A stretch of DNA of 64,000 nucleotides from CAZDXJ01 sp050303615. Lineage in GTDB: Bacteria; Pseudomonadota; Gammaproteobacteria; Methylococcales; Methylomonadaceae. The notes under the pieces were generated by a model. The model was not told the DNA's origin. It did not search any database and saw nothing but the letters and a program-made list of their open reading frames with translations. This document shows positions 17,019-25,548 of this stretch, in pieces. Location of the stretch: positions 17,339-81,338 of the forward strand of contig JBNLCC010000029.1 of assembly GCA_050303615.1 (NCBI GenBank), read 5' to 3'. A program made the translations under genes and the position numbers. How positions within the stretch are numbered: the stretch's first letter is position 1; each line of letters opens with the position of its first letter.

Positions 17019-17489
17019 TCATTCCGGAAAATGATAATTAAGGCTTCCTTTTGGAATCGCATCGTACAAAGCATTACACTCTTTTTCCAATATTCCGCCG
17101 TTGACCGTAGTGTTTCTAAAAGGCGTCAGATTTGCAATCTGTTCAGCGCGAATATCAATTTGCCACCACCCGAGGTTTTGTAGATAGGGAATGGATGTGC
17201 CGAAATAGACAGTGCGGATTCCGGACCATTCAATGGCACTTTGACACATGGCGCAGGGTTCAGCCGTTGTATAGAGATCCAGTTCAAACCAGTCAATTGT
17301 CGGGTTTGCTGCAGCGCAATGATTGATAGCCACAATTTCGCCGTGGAAAGTGGGGTTGATAGCGGATTGATTAAAACCTTCCGCCATGATTTCACCGGTG
17401 CGTCGTCTAACGATAACGGCGCCGAAAGGAAATTCGGGGTTTTGCTTCGCAAGGCTTATCGCCCGGCGCATATAATGAATATGCTTCAT
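17019..17489 (-). CDS. nucleoside/guanine deaminase of the cytidine deaminase superfamily
   Basis: A zinc-dependent deaminase of 156 residues. The zinc site is complete: H49-G-E51 (the HAE-type motif with the proton-shuttle glutamate) and P78-C-A-M-C82. FPFGAVIV and the WSGIRTVYFGT segment are typical of the guanine deaminase/TadA-like group, so the substrate could be guanine, a nucleoside, or tRNA adenosine; sequence alone does not decide. I start at ATG 17489, which overlaps the stop of the upstream HIT gene as ATGA; the frame stays open to 17513. The coupling suggests a two-gene nucleotide-metabolism unit. Confidence 0.82.
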   Translation of the reverse strand: MKHIHYMRRAISLAKQNPEFPFGAVIVRRRTGEIMAEGFNQSAINPTFHGEIVAINHCAAANPTIDWFELDLYTTAEPCAMCQSAIEWSGIRTVYFGTSIPYLQNLGWWQIDIRAEQIANLTPFRNTTVNGGILEKECNALYDAIPKGSLNYHFPE

Positions 17490-17917
17490 AGATCGCGGGC
17501 AATAAATTGGCAATGATTCAAAATAGGTTTAAGTGAAGCAACGGTTTCCGCTATTTCCCAATCTTCATAAGGGATCGCTTCGGATAATCCCCAAACCGGG
17601 GCAGGCCAGGATTTATCGGTCGTATACCGTGCTATGTGATGAATATGTAACTGCGGTACCAAATTACCTAATGTGGCAATATTCATTTTGTCCGCATGGT
17701 AAAAATTGGCCAGATTTTTCGCCAAACAACTGGATTCTTCCATCAATAACAGGCGATCATTTTGTTCCAGTTGATAGACCTCCGAGATGCCCGCTCTTTC
17801 GGGTACCAGAATAAACCAAGGGTATTGTTTATCATTCATCAATAATAAACGGCACAGTTCGAAACGACCCAATTCAATGCAATCTTGTTCTAGTCGTTGA
17901 TGTAATTGAAATTCCAT
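17486..17917 (-). CDS. HIT-family nucleotide hydrolase/transferase
   Basis: A 143-residue histidine-triad protein. The core is LGNLVPQLHIHHIARY, with H91-x-H93 in the catalytic loop, preceded by the YPWFILVPER strand typical of the group. HIT proteins hydrolyse or transfer nucleoside monophosphates from dinucleoside polyphosphates or phosphoramidates. The exact substrate is unknown for this bacterial subgroup. The last base of the expected HxHxH pattern is altered (H-I-H-H), as in related proteobacterial sequences. It is translationally coupled to the deaminase gene downstream. Confidence 0.85.
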   Translation of the reverse strand: MEFQLHQRLEQDCIELGRFELCRLLLMNDKQYPWFILVPERAGISEVYQLEQNDRLLLMEESSCLAKNLANFYHADKMNIATLGNLVPQLHIHHIARYTTDKSWPAPVWGLSEAIPYEDWEIAETVASLKPILNHCQFIARDL

Positions 17918-18082
17918 AGAGGCAGTCAGTAATCGAGGGGTTAAACAAGTGGAGAATGTTTACAATACCCCTTGAATCGAATTAAATAATTTAGTATACA
18001 TGTAACCCTTTAAAAAACAACACGTAAATAATCTGAACAAATCATAGACCCATTCTATGATAATAATTTCTAAAGGTGATTT

Positions 18083-19138
18083 ATGGCTGTTCACACTTTA
18101 CCACAACTGCAACATGCAGCGGGCAGAGAGGACAACATGCTGTCTGTGTCGTTTCGGTTGTTATTATGGCTGTATGCCGTTATCCCGGTAAGTTTATTAC
18201 TGCAGTTATTGGATCATTCCTTTTGGGGAGGGTATCTGCAGCACGCTTTACCGACCAGCCCCAGAGGGTTTCTACTGTTTCAAATCCTTTTCGGGACACC
18301 GCATATCGTTGCCAGCACTATTTTGATAACGACAAATAAGGATTATCTCAACATTTATAAAGCGAAGATTCTGTGGATGACTCTTGCGCTTGCCTTGTTT
18401 TTCGGAATCGGTAGCCAATTTTTATCCTATCGCTCCCTGTACATATTGGTTGCTTCATGGACGGTATATCATGTGTTAAAGCAACAACATGGCGTTGCCA
18501 GAGGAATTTGCAAATTATCCGGTTGGCGGTTTTATTTGCAGTTATGGTTGAGTATTGCTGCCGGCATATTGATTTATTTAGGTATTTTTTTGAAAAATAG
18601 TTTGCAGCCGGAACAGGCGGAAATGATCAGGCAGATGTCTGCCGTTTTGTGTCTGGTGCTGGTCGCCAGTACGGTGCTCTGTCAAAGGTCGATAGCTTCG
18701 CTATTTGGTAAGGTCTTTTTATGGGCCAATACTTTTTTGGTGTTAAGCAGTTTTTATCTTTATTTGCAGCAATATTATTTTTTGGCAATATTGGTGCCCA
18801 GATTGGTGCATGATGCAACGGCCTATATTTTCTATGTCACGCATGATTACAACCGGCATCATGTTTATCCGCAAAACTTTATTTATCGTTTCGCCAATAG
18901 TTTAAAGATAAATATTTTCATCGTGCTGCCGGCTTTATCGTTTGCATTGGCTTATATTTTACAGCGATACGGCGACGATTATTTTTATCGGATATTTGAC
19001 TATCTGTTTGGCGTTGAAATTCATAAAGCGATCACGCTCGGGTTGTTGGGTTATTTGGCGTTAATGCATTACTACACGGAAGCATTTGCATGGAAAAAAG
19101 GATCGCCATTAAGGCAATACATTACTTTTAGTAAATAA
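18083..19138 (+). CDS. uncharacterised polytopic membrane protein with conserved histidine clusters
   Basis: I do not recognise a named family with confidence. The 351-residue protein has about eight hydrophobic helices, with charged or histidine-bearing motifs near their ends: P73-H74 (FGTPHIVAS), Y129-H130 with H136 (YHVLKQQHG), H243-D244 (RLVHDATAY), H254-D255-x-N257-R258-H259-H260, and H329-Y-Y-x-E333 (MHYYTEAF) followed by WKKGSPLR. Multiple His/Asp sites between helices resemble metal-dependent membrane oxygenases, desaturases and the Brp/Blh carotenoid cleavage proteins, but that is analogy only. The ATG at 18083 follows AAAGGTGATTT, a good ribosome-binding site. It is monocistronic, ended by a 15-base-pair hairpin, and visibly A+T-richer than its surroundings. 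Confidence 0.75.
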   Translation: MAVHTLPQLQHAAGREDNMLSVSFRLLLWLYAVIPVSLLLQLLDHSFWGGYLQHALPTSPRGFLLFQILFGTPHIVASTILITTNKDYLNIYKAKILWMTLALALFFGIGSQFLSYRSLYILVASWTVYHVLKQQHGVARGICKLSGWRFYLQLWLSIAAGILIYLGIFLKNSLQPEQAEMIRQMSAVLCLVLVASTVLCQRSIASLFGKVFLWANTFLVLSSFYLYLQQYYFLAILVPRLVHDATAYIFYVTHDYNRHHVYPQNFIYRFANSLKINIFIVLPALSFALAYILQRYGDDYFYRIFDYLFGVEIHKAITLGLLGYLALMHYYTEAFAWKKGSPLRQYITFSK

Positions 19139-19180
19139 TAGCCTTGGACCGTAAACGACAAACCGCTTCATCTCCCTTAA

Positions 19181-19216
19181 GGCATACCCGCCTGTCATAA
19201 AACAGGCGGGTATGCC
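19181..19216. terminator. 15-base-pair hairpin between convergent genes
   Basis: GGCATACCCGCCTGT (19181-19195) and ACAGGCGGGTATGCC (19202-19216) pair perfectly around the loop CATAAA. There is no T tract on either strand. Between a plus-strand gene end and a minus-strand gene end it most likely acts as a bidirectional terminator or mRNA 3' stabiliser. Confidence 0.6.
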
Positions 19217-19271
19217 CTTGCAGTTATTCCGCAGATGTTTAAACCGGGGCTGAAAGGGAATGGTTCAATGA

Positions 19272-19481
19272 TTAATCATCCAGCGTAAAACCTACCTTGA
19301 TTGTAACCTGCCAGTGCGCAATTTTTCCCTGATCGATGTGGCCGCGGGTTTCGATTACTTCAAACCAGCGTAAATCGTGCAGAGTTTTAGCTGCCTTGTT
19401 GACCGCATTCTCGATGGCTTCCTGTATGCCGACTTGCGAGGAGCCGGTTAACTCTATTTTTTTATATATATGATCGGACAT
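19272..19481 (-). CDS. dodecin, flavin-storage protein
   Basis: Dodecin forms a hollow dodecamer that binds flavin pairs. The protein has 69 residues and opens MSDHIYKKIELTGSS. It contains the family segment AIENAVNKAAKTLHDLRWFEV and ends IAHWQVTIKVGFTLDD. The tryptophan in LRWFEV is the residue that stacks on the isoalloxazine ring. Two ATGs lie in tandem (19484 and 19481); the second starts exactly at the last base of the murU stop (ATGATG) and has better spacing to AGGAG. Dodecin therefore appears to be the last gene of an amgK-murU-dodecin operon. Confidence 0.93.
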   Translation of the reverse strand: MSDHIYKKIELTGSSQVGIQEAIENAVNKAAKTLHDLRWFEVIETRGHIDQGKIAHWQVTIKVGFTLDD

Positions 19482-20152
19482 CATTTTCTCCTCTTGTTGT
19501 AAATATCTTCAAGTTCCTCTAAGCGTTGTAGCGTTCCGACATCCATCCAGAACCCGCGATACAGTTGTCCGGATATACGGGAGTGCGTCGCAGCTTGACG
19601 CAGCAGAGGCCCCAGTGGCGTTTTTCCCGGACTGAGTGTGGAAAATAAATTCGGATGATATAATCCTATGCCGCTAAAAGTGTACCGTGTTTGACTGTTT
19701 TCCGATATAAGATTTTGTTGTAAACCAAAATCACCTTGCGGATGATGCTCCGGATTGGCAACCAGCACCAAATGTGCCAGATCAATTTGTTTTTGCCGCA
19801 ATTCAATAAAGGGAAAATCGGTAGCAAGATCGCCATTGACTACCAGAAAAGGTTGATCACCTAGTAACGGAAGCGCCTTGATGATCCCCCCGGCTGTTTC
19901 CAAGGCATTGTCACCTTCGTCAGAATATTGAATCGCTGCCCCGAAACGTTGCCCGTTGCCCAATACTTTTTTAATCTGCGCACCGAGGTGAGCAATATTG
20001 ATGACCAGATCTTTAAAACCCGCGTTAACCAGTGCTTCAATGGTATATTCAATCAACGGTTTCCCGGCAACCGGTAAAAGCGGTTTGGGTATCTGATCAG
20101 TTAACGGACGCAGTCTTTCCCCCCGTCCCGCAGCAAGTATCATAGTTTTCAT
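19481..20152 (-). CDS. murU: N-acetylmuramate alpha-1-phosphate uridylyltransferase
   Basis: Transfers UMP to MurNAc-1-phosphate to give UDP-MurNAc, closing the peptidoglycan recycling route that bypasses de novo synthesis and fosfomycin-sensitive MurA. The 223-residue nucleotidyltransferase opens MKTMILAAGRGERLRPLTD and continues IPKPLLPVAGKPLIEY, with the VVNGDLATDF metal-binding aspartate. Length and the amgK partner upstream (four-base ATGA overlap) match the Pseudomonas putida amgK-murU pair. The synteny with divergent lptD is also as in pseudomonads. Confidence 0.94.
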   Translation of the reverse strand: MKTMILAAGRGERLRPLTDQIPKPLLPVAGKPLIEYTIEALVNAGFKDLVINIAHLGAQIKKVLGNGQRFGAAIQYSDEGDNALETAGGIIKALPLLGDQPFLVVNGDLATDFPFIELRQKQIDLAHLVLVANPEHHPQGDFGLQQNLISENSQTRYTFSGIGLYHPNLFSTLSPGKTPLGPLLRQAATHSRISGQLYRGFWMDVGTLQRLEELEDIYNKRRK

Positions 20153-21150
20153 TGGTTTAGCAATGGATTCTGTTGTATTAGTTGCCGAATGAATTGGTTG
20201 AATTCGGATAGTTCAGGGTAGAATGCGCTGACGTTATTGACATAATGCATGGTCCGGGGAATATCCTGCAGATAATTGGGTTTATGATCCCGGAGGTGCA
20301 GACGGGAAAAAATACCGATCGCTTTCAGATGACGCTGCAAGCCCATTAAATCGAACCAGCGTTTGAATTGCTGCTCGCTGCATGTGATTAATCCCTGTTG
20401 CAGCAGACTATGATAATAATCGTGCACCCATCGGATGACGCAGCTTTCCGGCCAACTTATGTAACAATCGCGGAGCAAGGAAACCAGATCATAGGTAATC
20501 GGCCCGATAACGGCATCTTGAAAATCTATAATACCAGGGGTATCCGTTCCGGCATACATTAAATTACGCGAGTGATAATCACGATGAACGCAAACCTTCG
20601 GCTGTTCCAGAGCAGAGATAATCAACTGCGACCAGGTTTTTTCAAGTAGTTGCGAAAGGGATGTTTCAGGCTGTTGCTTGAGTAACCCGGCTAAGAACCA
20701 TTCTTCAAATATCGCTAATTCCTTCCTTAACAGTTGTTCGTCATACTCGGGGAGGCTGCAATGCTTAATGTCAATATTGCGCTGAATACGCAGCAGTTCA
20801 GCCATCGCCGATCGATAAAGGCAGGATTCATTGCCGGAGGGTAAAACATCCAAAAAGCAGCGCGAACCGAAATCTTCCAGCAACAAAAAGCCCTGGCTGA
20901 GATTTTGCTGAAAAATTTTCGGAACATTAATGCCCGCTTGACTGAATAATTTTGCTATTGTTACAAATGATCGTATGTTTTCACGGTCAGGCGGCGCATC
21001 CATGATAATATGCGTTCCTTGCTGATGTTTTACTCTGAAATAGCGCCTGAAACTGGCATCGCTCGATGCCGGCGCAAATGAGTTCGGCTGTAATTGTAAT
21101 TCGTTTTCCAGCCATGCAAGGATTGCTAAAATTCTCCGATCTTCAGCCAT
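20149..21150 (-). CDS. amgK: N-acetylmuramate/N-acetylglucosamine kinase
   Basis: Anomeric sugar kinase of the aminoglycoside-phosphotransferase fold that phosphorylates MurNAc to MurNAc-1-phosphate in cell-wall recycling. The 333 residues contain SSDASFRRYFRV (nucleotide loop), FLLLEDFG, the catalytic loop HRDYHSRN with D191 and N196, and the metal-binding IDFQDA (D209). I chose ATG 21150 (MAEDRRI); a TTG nine bases upstream is the alternative. The frame overlaps murU by ATGA, so the two enzymes are translationally coupled. Confidence 0.93.
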   Translation of the reverse strand: MAEDRRILAILAWLENELQLQPNSFAPASSDASFRRYFRVKHQQGTHIIMDAPPDRENIRSFVTIAKLFSQAGINVPKIFQQNLSQGFLLLEDFGSRCFLDVLPSGNESCLYRSAMAELLRIQRNIDIKHCSLPEYDEQLLRKELAIFEEWFLAGLLKQQPETSLSQLLEKTWSQLIISALEQPKVCVHRDYHSRNLMYAGTDTPGIIDFQDAVIGPITYDLVSLLRDCYISWPESCVIRWVHDYYHSLLQQGLITCSEQQFKRWFDLMGLQRHLKAIGIFSRLHLRDHKPNYLQDIPRTMHYVNNVSAFYPELSEFNQFIRQLIQQNPLLNQ

Positions 21151-21369
21151 AATACGCAAAGGTTATACCAGTGCTTTGAGCATCGGGTGACAAGGTAGTA
21201 TTACCGTGTTTTATCCGGGGGTGTGCGTCCTCTTGGATACGGGACGGTGACAGTTTTAAAGTCATGCTCGAATCTGTTATTAACGACTGAGTGAATTAAG
21301 GTAAAATAAAAAACCGGCATTCTATTCGATTTTGAACCTATTAGACCATAAGAAACTAAAACCAACTTT

Positions 21370-24192
21370 ATGTTTTGCCGTTATTCGCTGTTTTTTTTCT
21401 TAAATTTATATTCTTTTATCAGTTTTGCCGAAACCTCAGAGTGGAATTGCAGCCAGGATCAGAACGGTCAATGGTCATGTTTAACACCGAATAAACCGCT
21501 GGAAAAACAACTCGAAGAACAAATTACTCCGCAATCCGCCGATCCAGATTCCGCCACCGCCATACCGGGGCGGCCCAAAGATATGTTGAGTGATCAGGAC
21601 ATTGAAACCGGTAAACAAGAAACCGGCGATATAGCAACGCCGGCTCCGGAAAGCACTGAAACAGCTCTCTATCTAAAACCGGAGGAGGCCGGTCCGAATA
21701 TACAAACGCAGCCTGCTCAGGACCAACAAGCTTGGTCCGAACCGGTTACTGATGCGGAGATTACTATAGCACAAACACCTCCGATTCCTATGCCGGCGCC
21801 GGTACAGCCCTCTCAAACATCAAAAAAGTCAGGGTGGAATTGTAAAGTAGGTGTGGAGCAGGGGACCTGGGATTGTAATCTGGTCGGTACCGATCCCAAA
21901 GGACAGGCCAAAATAATGGACGAAGGTGTCGGACATTTCAGTTGGCTGGAACCGGCGTTTGACTTACAGCAGGAACAGAGCTTCGATGTATTAAAGGCGG
22001 AGTTGAAATATGATCCCTGGGCAAACTGCACATTATTGCTCGGTGCGCAACCTGATTTTGTTTCGGAAAAAGAGATAAGGGACAGGTCGCCGCTGGATGT
22101 CGGTGCCGATTATACCGAAATTTTCGATAATGAAATTGCCAGTTTTTCCGGGAATGTGCACTTACGGCGGGCGGACCAGCATGTCTCTGCAAATCGTGCA
22201 ACCTATGACGCCGTTTCAAAAACTCTGGATTTACAGGGAAATGTAATCTATAGCGATGAAGCGCTTTCGGCATTCAGTGAAAACGCTTTGTTGGAGTTAG
22301 ATTCAGATCAGGCCAGATTGCGTAAGGCGCTATTTATTTCTCCGGTAACACCGTTGCGCGGTAGTGCCGAGGTGGCTTATCGCGAAAGTGCGGTCTTGAA
22401 CCATTTCAAGGAGGTCGCCTATACCAGCTGTAAACCCGGAAATCAGGATTGGGTGATGCATGCTTCACGTCTGAAAATGAATAAACAGACCGGTAAGGGT
22501 GCCGTAAAACATGCCTGGCTTGAATTCAAAGGCGTGCCGGTTTTTTATCTGCCTTATTTGTCCTTCCCTTTGGATGATCGCAGGCAGTCCGGTTTACTGA
22601 CGCCTTCTTTTGGAAGTACCGAGCGTAACGGAGTAGATATCAATATCCCTTTTTATTGGAACATTGCTCCGAATTATGATGCGACAGTTTGGGCACGCTA
22701 CCTATCTAAGCGGGGAGGCATGTTTGGCGGGGATTTTCGGTATTTGAACAAAATGACAAAAGGAGCGGTTGAATTTGAAGTGCTGCCTTATGACAGTGAA
22801 AAAGAAAAAACCCGTTGGCAGGGAAGGTTGAAAAATAGCACGGTATTTACCAGCCAGCTCAGATCCGATTTCGATATAAACTATGTTTCCGATGAAGATT
22901 ATTTTGAAGATTTGGGTAATAGCCTGAGTATTTTCAACCGGCGGCACTTATATAGTTTTGCCGATGTGGTTTACAGCCGGCCGGGGGTGTTCTTATCAAC
23001 CAGAGCCGATAATTATCAAGTCATCGATAAAACCATCTCCGACTTCGACAAACCCTATCGCAGGCTGCCGCAAGTGCTGCTGAATTTAAACCACTCATTC
23101 GGTTTCATGCCTTTGGACATGAACATGGACAATGAGTTTGTTTATTTTGAGCACAGCGATAAGGTAAATGCCCAACGGGTTAATGTCAAACCTTCGGTTA
23201 GTATTCCAATCAAAGCGCCGGGTTATTTTGTCAATCCGAAAATCAGTGTACAGCATACCCAATACTGGCTTCAGGATCAGGACCAAGGTGTGCCCAGCAG
23301 TATTTCTCGTACTCTGCCGATTGCTTCAATTGACAGCGGCATGATTTTCGAACGGGATTTTTTATTCGGTGATTCGAGCTTTTTACACACCATAGAGCCG
23401 CGCTTGTTTTATTTATATATACCCTATACCAATCAGGATGACATACCGTTATTTGATACGTCGGAGTACGACTTCACCTTTAGCCAGTTATTCCGTCAGA
23501 ACCGCTTTAACGGACCGGACCGGATTCAAGACGCCAATCAATTAACCGCGGCATTGACAACACGTCTGATAGATTCCGATTCAGGTATTCAGCGCCTGAA
23601 TTTCAGTGTGGGCAATATCATTTATTTTCGGGATCGTGAGGTGCAGTTGAATGCGACCGATGCAGTTCAAACCAACCGATTTTCCAATCTGATTTCGGAA
23701 CTTACCGCTCAGATTACGGACGAATTACTGTTTCGTGCCGGCATACAGTGGAATCCGGATGAAAATAACATTGATCGCGGCAATGTCGCGCTCAGATATC
23801 GAAACAAGCTGAATCACATTGTTAATCTGGGTTATCGGTATCGTGTGGACAATCAGACGCGAGACACAGTCATTAACCAAAGTGATATGTCGTTTTTGTT
23901 GCCGATCTATAATAATTGGAACATTATCGGACGTTGGCAGTATTCTATTCTGCACGGTTTAACGGTAGACAGCTTTATCGGTCTGGAAAAAGAAAGTTGT
24001 TGCTGGCGTTTCCGTATTTTAGGAAGACGTTTCGTCAATAATGTTGAAACCATCGATCTTTCTCAAGAGGAAGGTCAAGCGGAAACCGCTTTTTTTGTGC
24101 AATTGGAATTAAAAGGCATGACCAGTATCGGTTCGAATGTAGAAAAATTCCTCGAAAGGAATATGTATGGTTATCGAATCCCTAAACAATAA
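21370..24192 (+). CDS. lptD: LPS-assembly outer-membrane protein LptD
   Basis: Inserts lipopolysaccharide into the outer leaflet with LptE. The protein has 940 residues. An N-terminal signal peptide (MFCRYSLFFFLNLYSFISFA) is followed by a proline/glutamine-rich linker, a periplasmic OstA/LptA-like beta-jellyroll (about residues 245-380, with FSGNVHLRRADQ and LDLQGNVIY), and a 26-strand barrel. Cysteines that could form the LptD disulfides are present: C27, C37, C158, C169 near the N terminus and the C877-C878 pair (ESCCWRF). It is longer than E. coli LptD (784) because of the linker. It is divergent from amgK, with surA 15 bases downstream. Confidence 0.95.
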   Translation: MFCRYSLFFFLNLYSFISFAETSEWNCSQDQNGQWSCLTPNKPLEKQLEEQITPQSADPDSATAIPGRPKDMLSDQDIETGKQETGDIATPAPESTETALYLKPEEAGPNIQTQPAQDQQAWSEPVTDAEITIAQTPPIPMPAPVQPSQTSKKSGWNCKVGVEQGTWDCNLVGTDPKGQAKIMDEGVGHFSWLEPAFDLQQEQSFDVLKAELKYDPWANCTLLLGAQPDFVSEKEIRDRSPLDVGADYTEIFDNEIASFSGNVHLRRADQHVSANRATYDAVSKTLDLQGNVIYSDEALSAFSENALLELDSDQARLRKALFISPVTPLRGSAEVAYRESAVLNHFKEVAYTSCKPGNQDWVMHASRLKMNKQTGKGAVKHAWLEFKGVPVFYLPYLSFPLDDRRQSGLLTPSFGSTERNGVDINIPFYWNIAPNYDATVWARYLSKRGGMFGGDFRYLNKMTKGAVEFEVLPYDSEKEKTRWQGRLKNSTVFTSQLRSDFDINYVSDEDYFEDLGNSLSIFNRRHLYSFADVVYSRPGVFLSTRADNYQVIDKTISDFDKPYRRLPQVLLNLNHSFGFMPLDMNMDNEFVYFEHSDKVNAQRVNVKPSVSIPIKAPGYFVNPKISVQHTQYWLQDQDQGVPSSISRTLPIASIDSGMIFERDFLFGDSSFLHTIEPRLFYLYIPYTNQDDIPLFDTSEYDFTFSQLFRQNRFNGPDRIQDANQLTAALTTRLIDSDSGIQRLNFSVGNIIYFRDREVQLNATDAVQTNRFSNLISELTAQITDELLFRAGIQWNPDENNIDRGNVALRYRNKLNHIVNLGYRYRVDNQTRDTVINQSDMSFLLPIYNNWNIIGRWQYSILHGLTVDSFIGLEKESCCWRFRILGRRFVNNVETIDLSQEEGQAETAFFVQLELKGMTSIGSNVEKFLERNMYGYRIPKQ

Positions 24193-24207
24193 GTAGTACG
24201 GTATAAA

Positions 24208-25518
24208 ATGATCAAGAAAGCAATATTCAGTTCATATCTGGCAGTATTTCTGGGAGTCAGTTTTCTTACTGTCGCTCCAACGGTCGGGGCTGAATATTTG
24301 GATAGTATTGTAGCCGTTGTGGAAGATGATGTGATTCTGGATAGCGAGCTGCGAAATGAAGTGGCAATTGTCAGGCAAAAAATATTAGCGAGCGATATGA
24401 TGATGCCGCCGGATAATATTTTGTACAAGCAGGTGCTGGAACGTTTGATAATCGCCAAGTTACAACGCTTGCTGGCGGAAAGATCCGGTATCCGCATCAC
24501 CGACGAAATGCTCAATGCTTCGCTGATAGACATCGCTTCGCAAAACGGGATGAACCTGGAGCAGTTCCGCGCCGAACTGGAAAACCAGGGAATGGATTAT
24601 CAGGAATTTACCGAAAATGTGCGCAATGAAATTATTATCAATCAGTTACGCGGACGTGAAATTGGTGAACGTATCAAAGTAACGGATCGCGAGGTTGAGC
24701 ACTTTATGGAAACGCAAGGGAAAGCGGGGGGGGACAACATTCAATACCATTTGGGGCATATTTTAGTTTCGGTCCCTGAAGGTGCCTCTGCTTCGGAGAT
24801 TCAGCAGTCAAGGAAAAAAGCCGAACAAATTGTAAGCGAGCTAAGAGCCGGACAGGATTTCCAACAGAAAGCGGTAAACGTTTCCGATGGCGGGCAGGCA
24901 TTAAAAGGCGGCGATTTGGGTTGGCGCAGTAAAGCTCAAATGCCTACGATCTTTGTCGATGAAGTGGAAACAATGCAGCAAGGCACGGTATCCGACCCGA
25001 TCCGCAGCCCCAGCGGCTACCATATTATAAAGATGCTTGAAATTAAGGGTGCGGGTGCAGGTAAGCACATGGTAACCCAGACAAAAGTCAGGCATATTCT
25101 GATTAAAACCAATGAACTGGTCGATGATGATGAAGCCAAGCGGCAACTGACCGTTTTGAAAGAGCGAATTGTCGATGGCGATGACTTCGCAAACTTGGCC
25201 AGGGCTCATTCCGATGATCCGGGTTCTGCATTGAAAGGCGGCGATCTGGGCTGGGTTGCGCCGGGAGCTTTAGTGGCACCTTTCGAAACGAGTATGGACG
25301 AACTGCAGATAGGGGAAATTGGTGAGCCGGTGCAGACTCAGTTTGGGTGGCATTTGATACAAGTTCTGGATCGTCAACAAAGGGATAACAGTGAAGAGTT
25401 CAAAAAGAATTTGGCACGTGACGAAATCAGAAAACGCAAAATTGAAGAAGAAACCGAGTTGTGGTTGCGTAGGTTACGGGATGAAGCTTATGTCGATATA
25501 CGCATAAGAGGTTTATAA
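24208..25518 (+). CDS. surA: periplasmic chaperone and peptidyl-prolyl isomerase SurA
   Basis: Escorts unfolded outer-membrane proteins, including LptD, to the BAM complex. The 436 residues comprise a signal peptide ending near AEYLDSIVAVV, the N-terminal chaperone domain, and two parvulin domains. The first begins at about residue 180 (YHLGHILVSVPEGA through GYHIIKMLE) and the second at about 295 (VRHILIKTNELVDDDEAKRQ through GWHLIQVLD). A short C-terminal helix completes the chaperone domain. Length is normal (E. coli 428). The usual next genes, pdxA and ksgA, are absent; an RNA-binding-domain gene follows instead. Confidence 0.96.
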   Translation: MIKKAIFSSYLAVFLGVSFLTVAPTVGAEYLDSIVAVVEDDVILDSELRNEVAIVRQKILASDMMMPPDNILYKQVLERLIIAKLQRLLAERSGIRITDEMLNASLIDIASQNGMNLEQFRAELENQGMDYQEFTENVRNEIIINQLRGREIGERIKVTDREVEHFMETQGKAGGDNIQYHLGHILVSVPEGASASEIQQSRKKAEQIVSELRAGQDFQQKAVNVSDGGQALKGGDLGWRSKAQMPTIFVDEVETMQQGTVSDPIRSPSGYHIIKMLEIKGAGAGKHMVTQTKVRHILIKTNELVDDDEAKRQLTVLKERIVDGDDFANLARAHSDDPGSALKGGDLGWVAPGALVAPFETSMDELQIGEIGEPVQTQFGWHLIQVLDRQQRDNSEEFKKNLARDEIRKRKIEEETELWLRRLRDEAYVDIRIRGL

Positions 25519-25539
25519 TTTGATTAAATTAATCAAATT
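25517..25539. promoter_or_regulatory. 23-base A+T-rich palindrome between surA and the DbpA-domain gene
   Basis: AATTTGATTAA (25517-25527), one central A, and TTAATCAAATT (25529-25539) form a perfect 11-base inverted repeat. It begins inside the surA stop codon and ends nine bases before the next ATG, over the place a ribosome-binding site should occupy. Its half-sites resemble FNR/CRP-type TTGAT...ATCAA, but the spacing of seven bases is wrong for FNR. Confidence 0.4.
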
Positions 25540-25548
25540 CCACCCTGT

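Noticed and set aside
25517..25539. FNR site
   Set aside because: TTGAT and ATCAA are present but separated by seven bases, not four; kept only as an unassigned palindrome.
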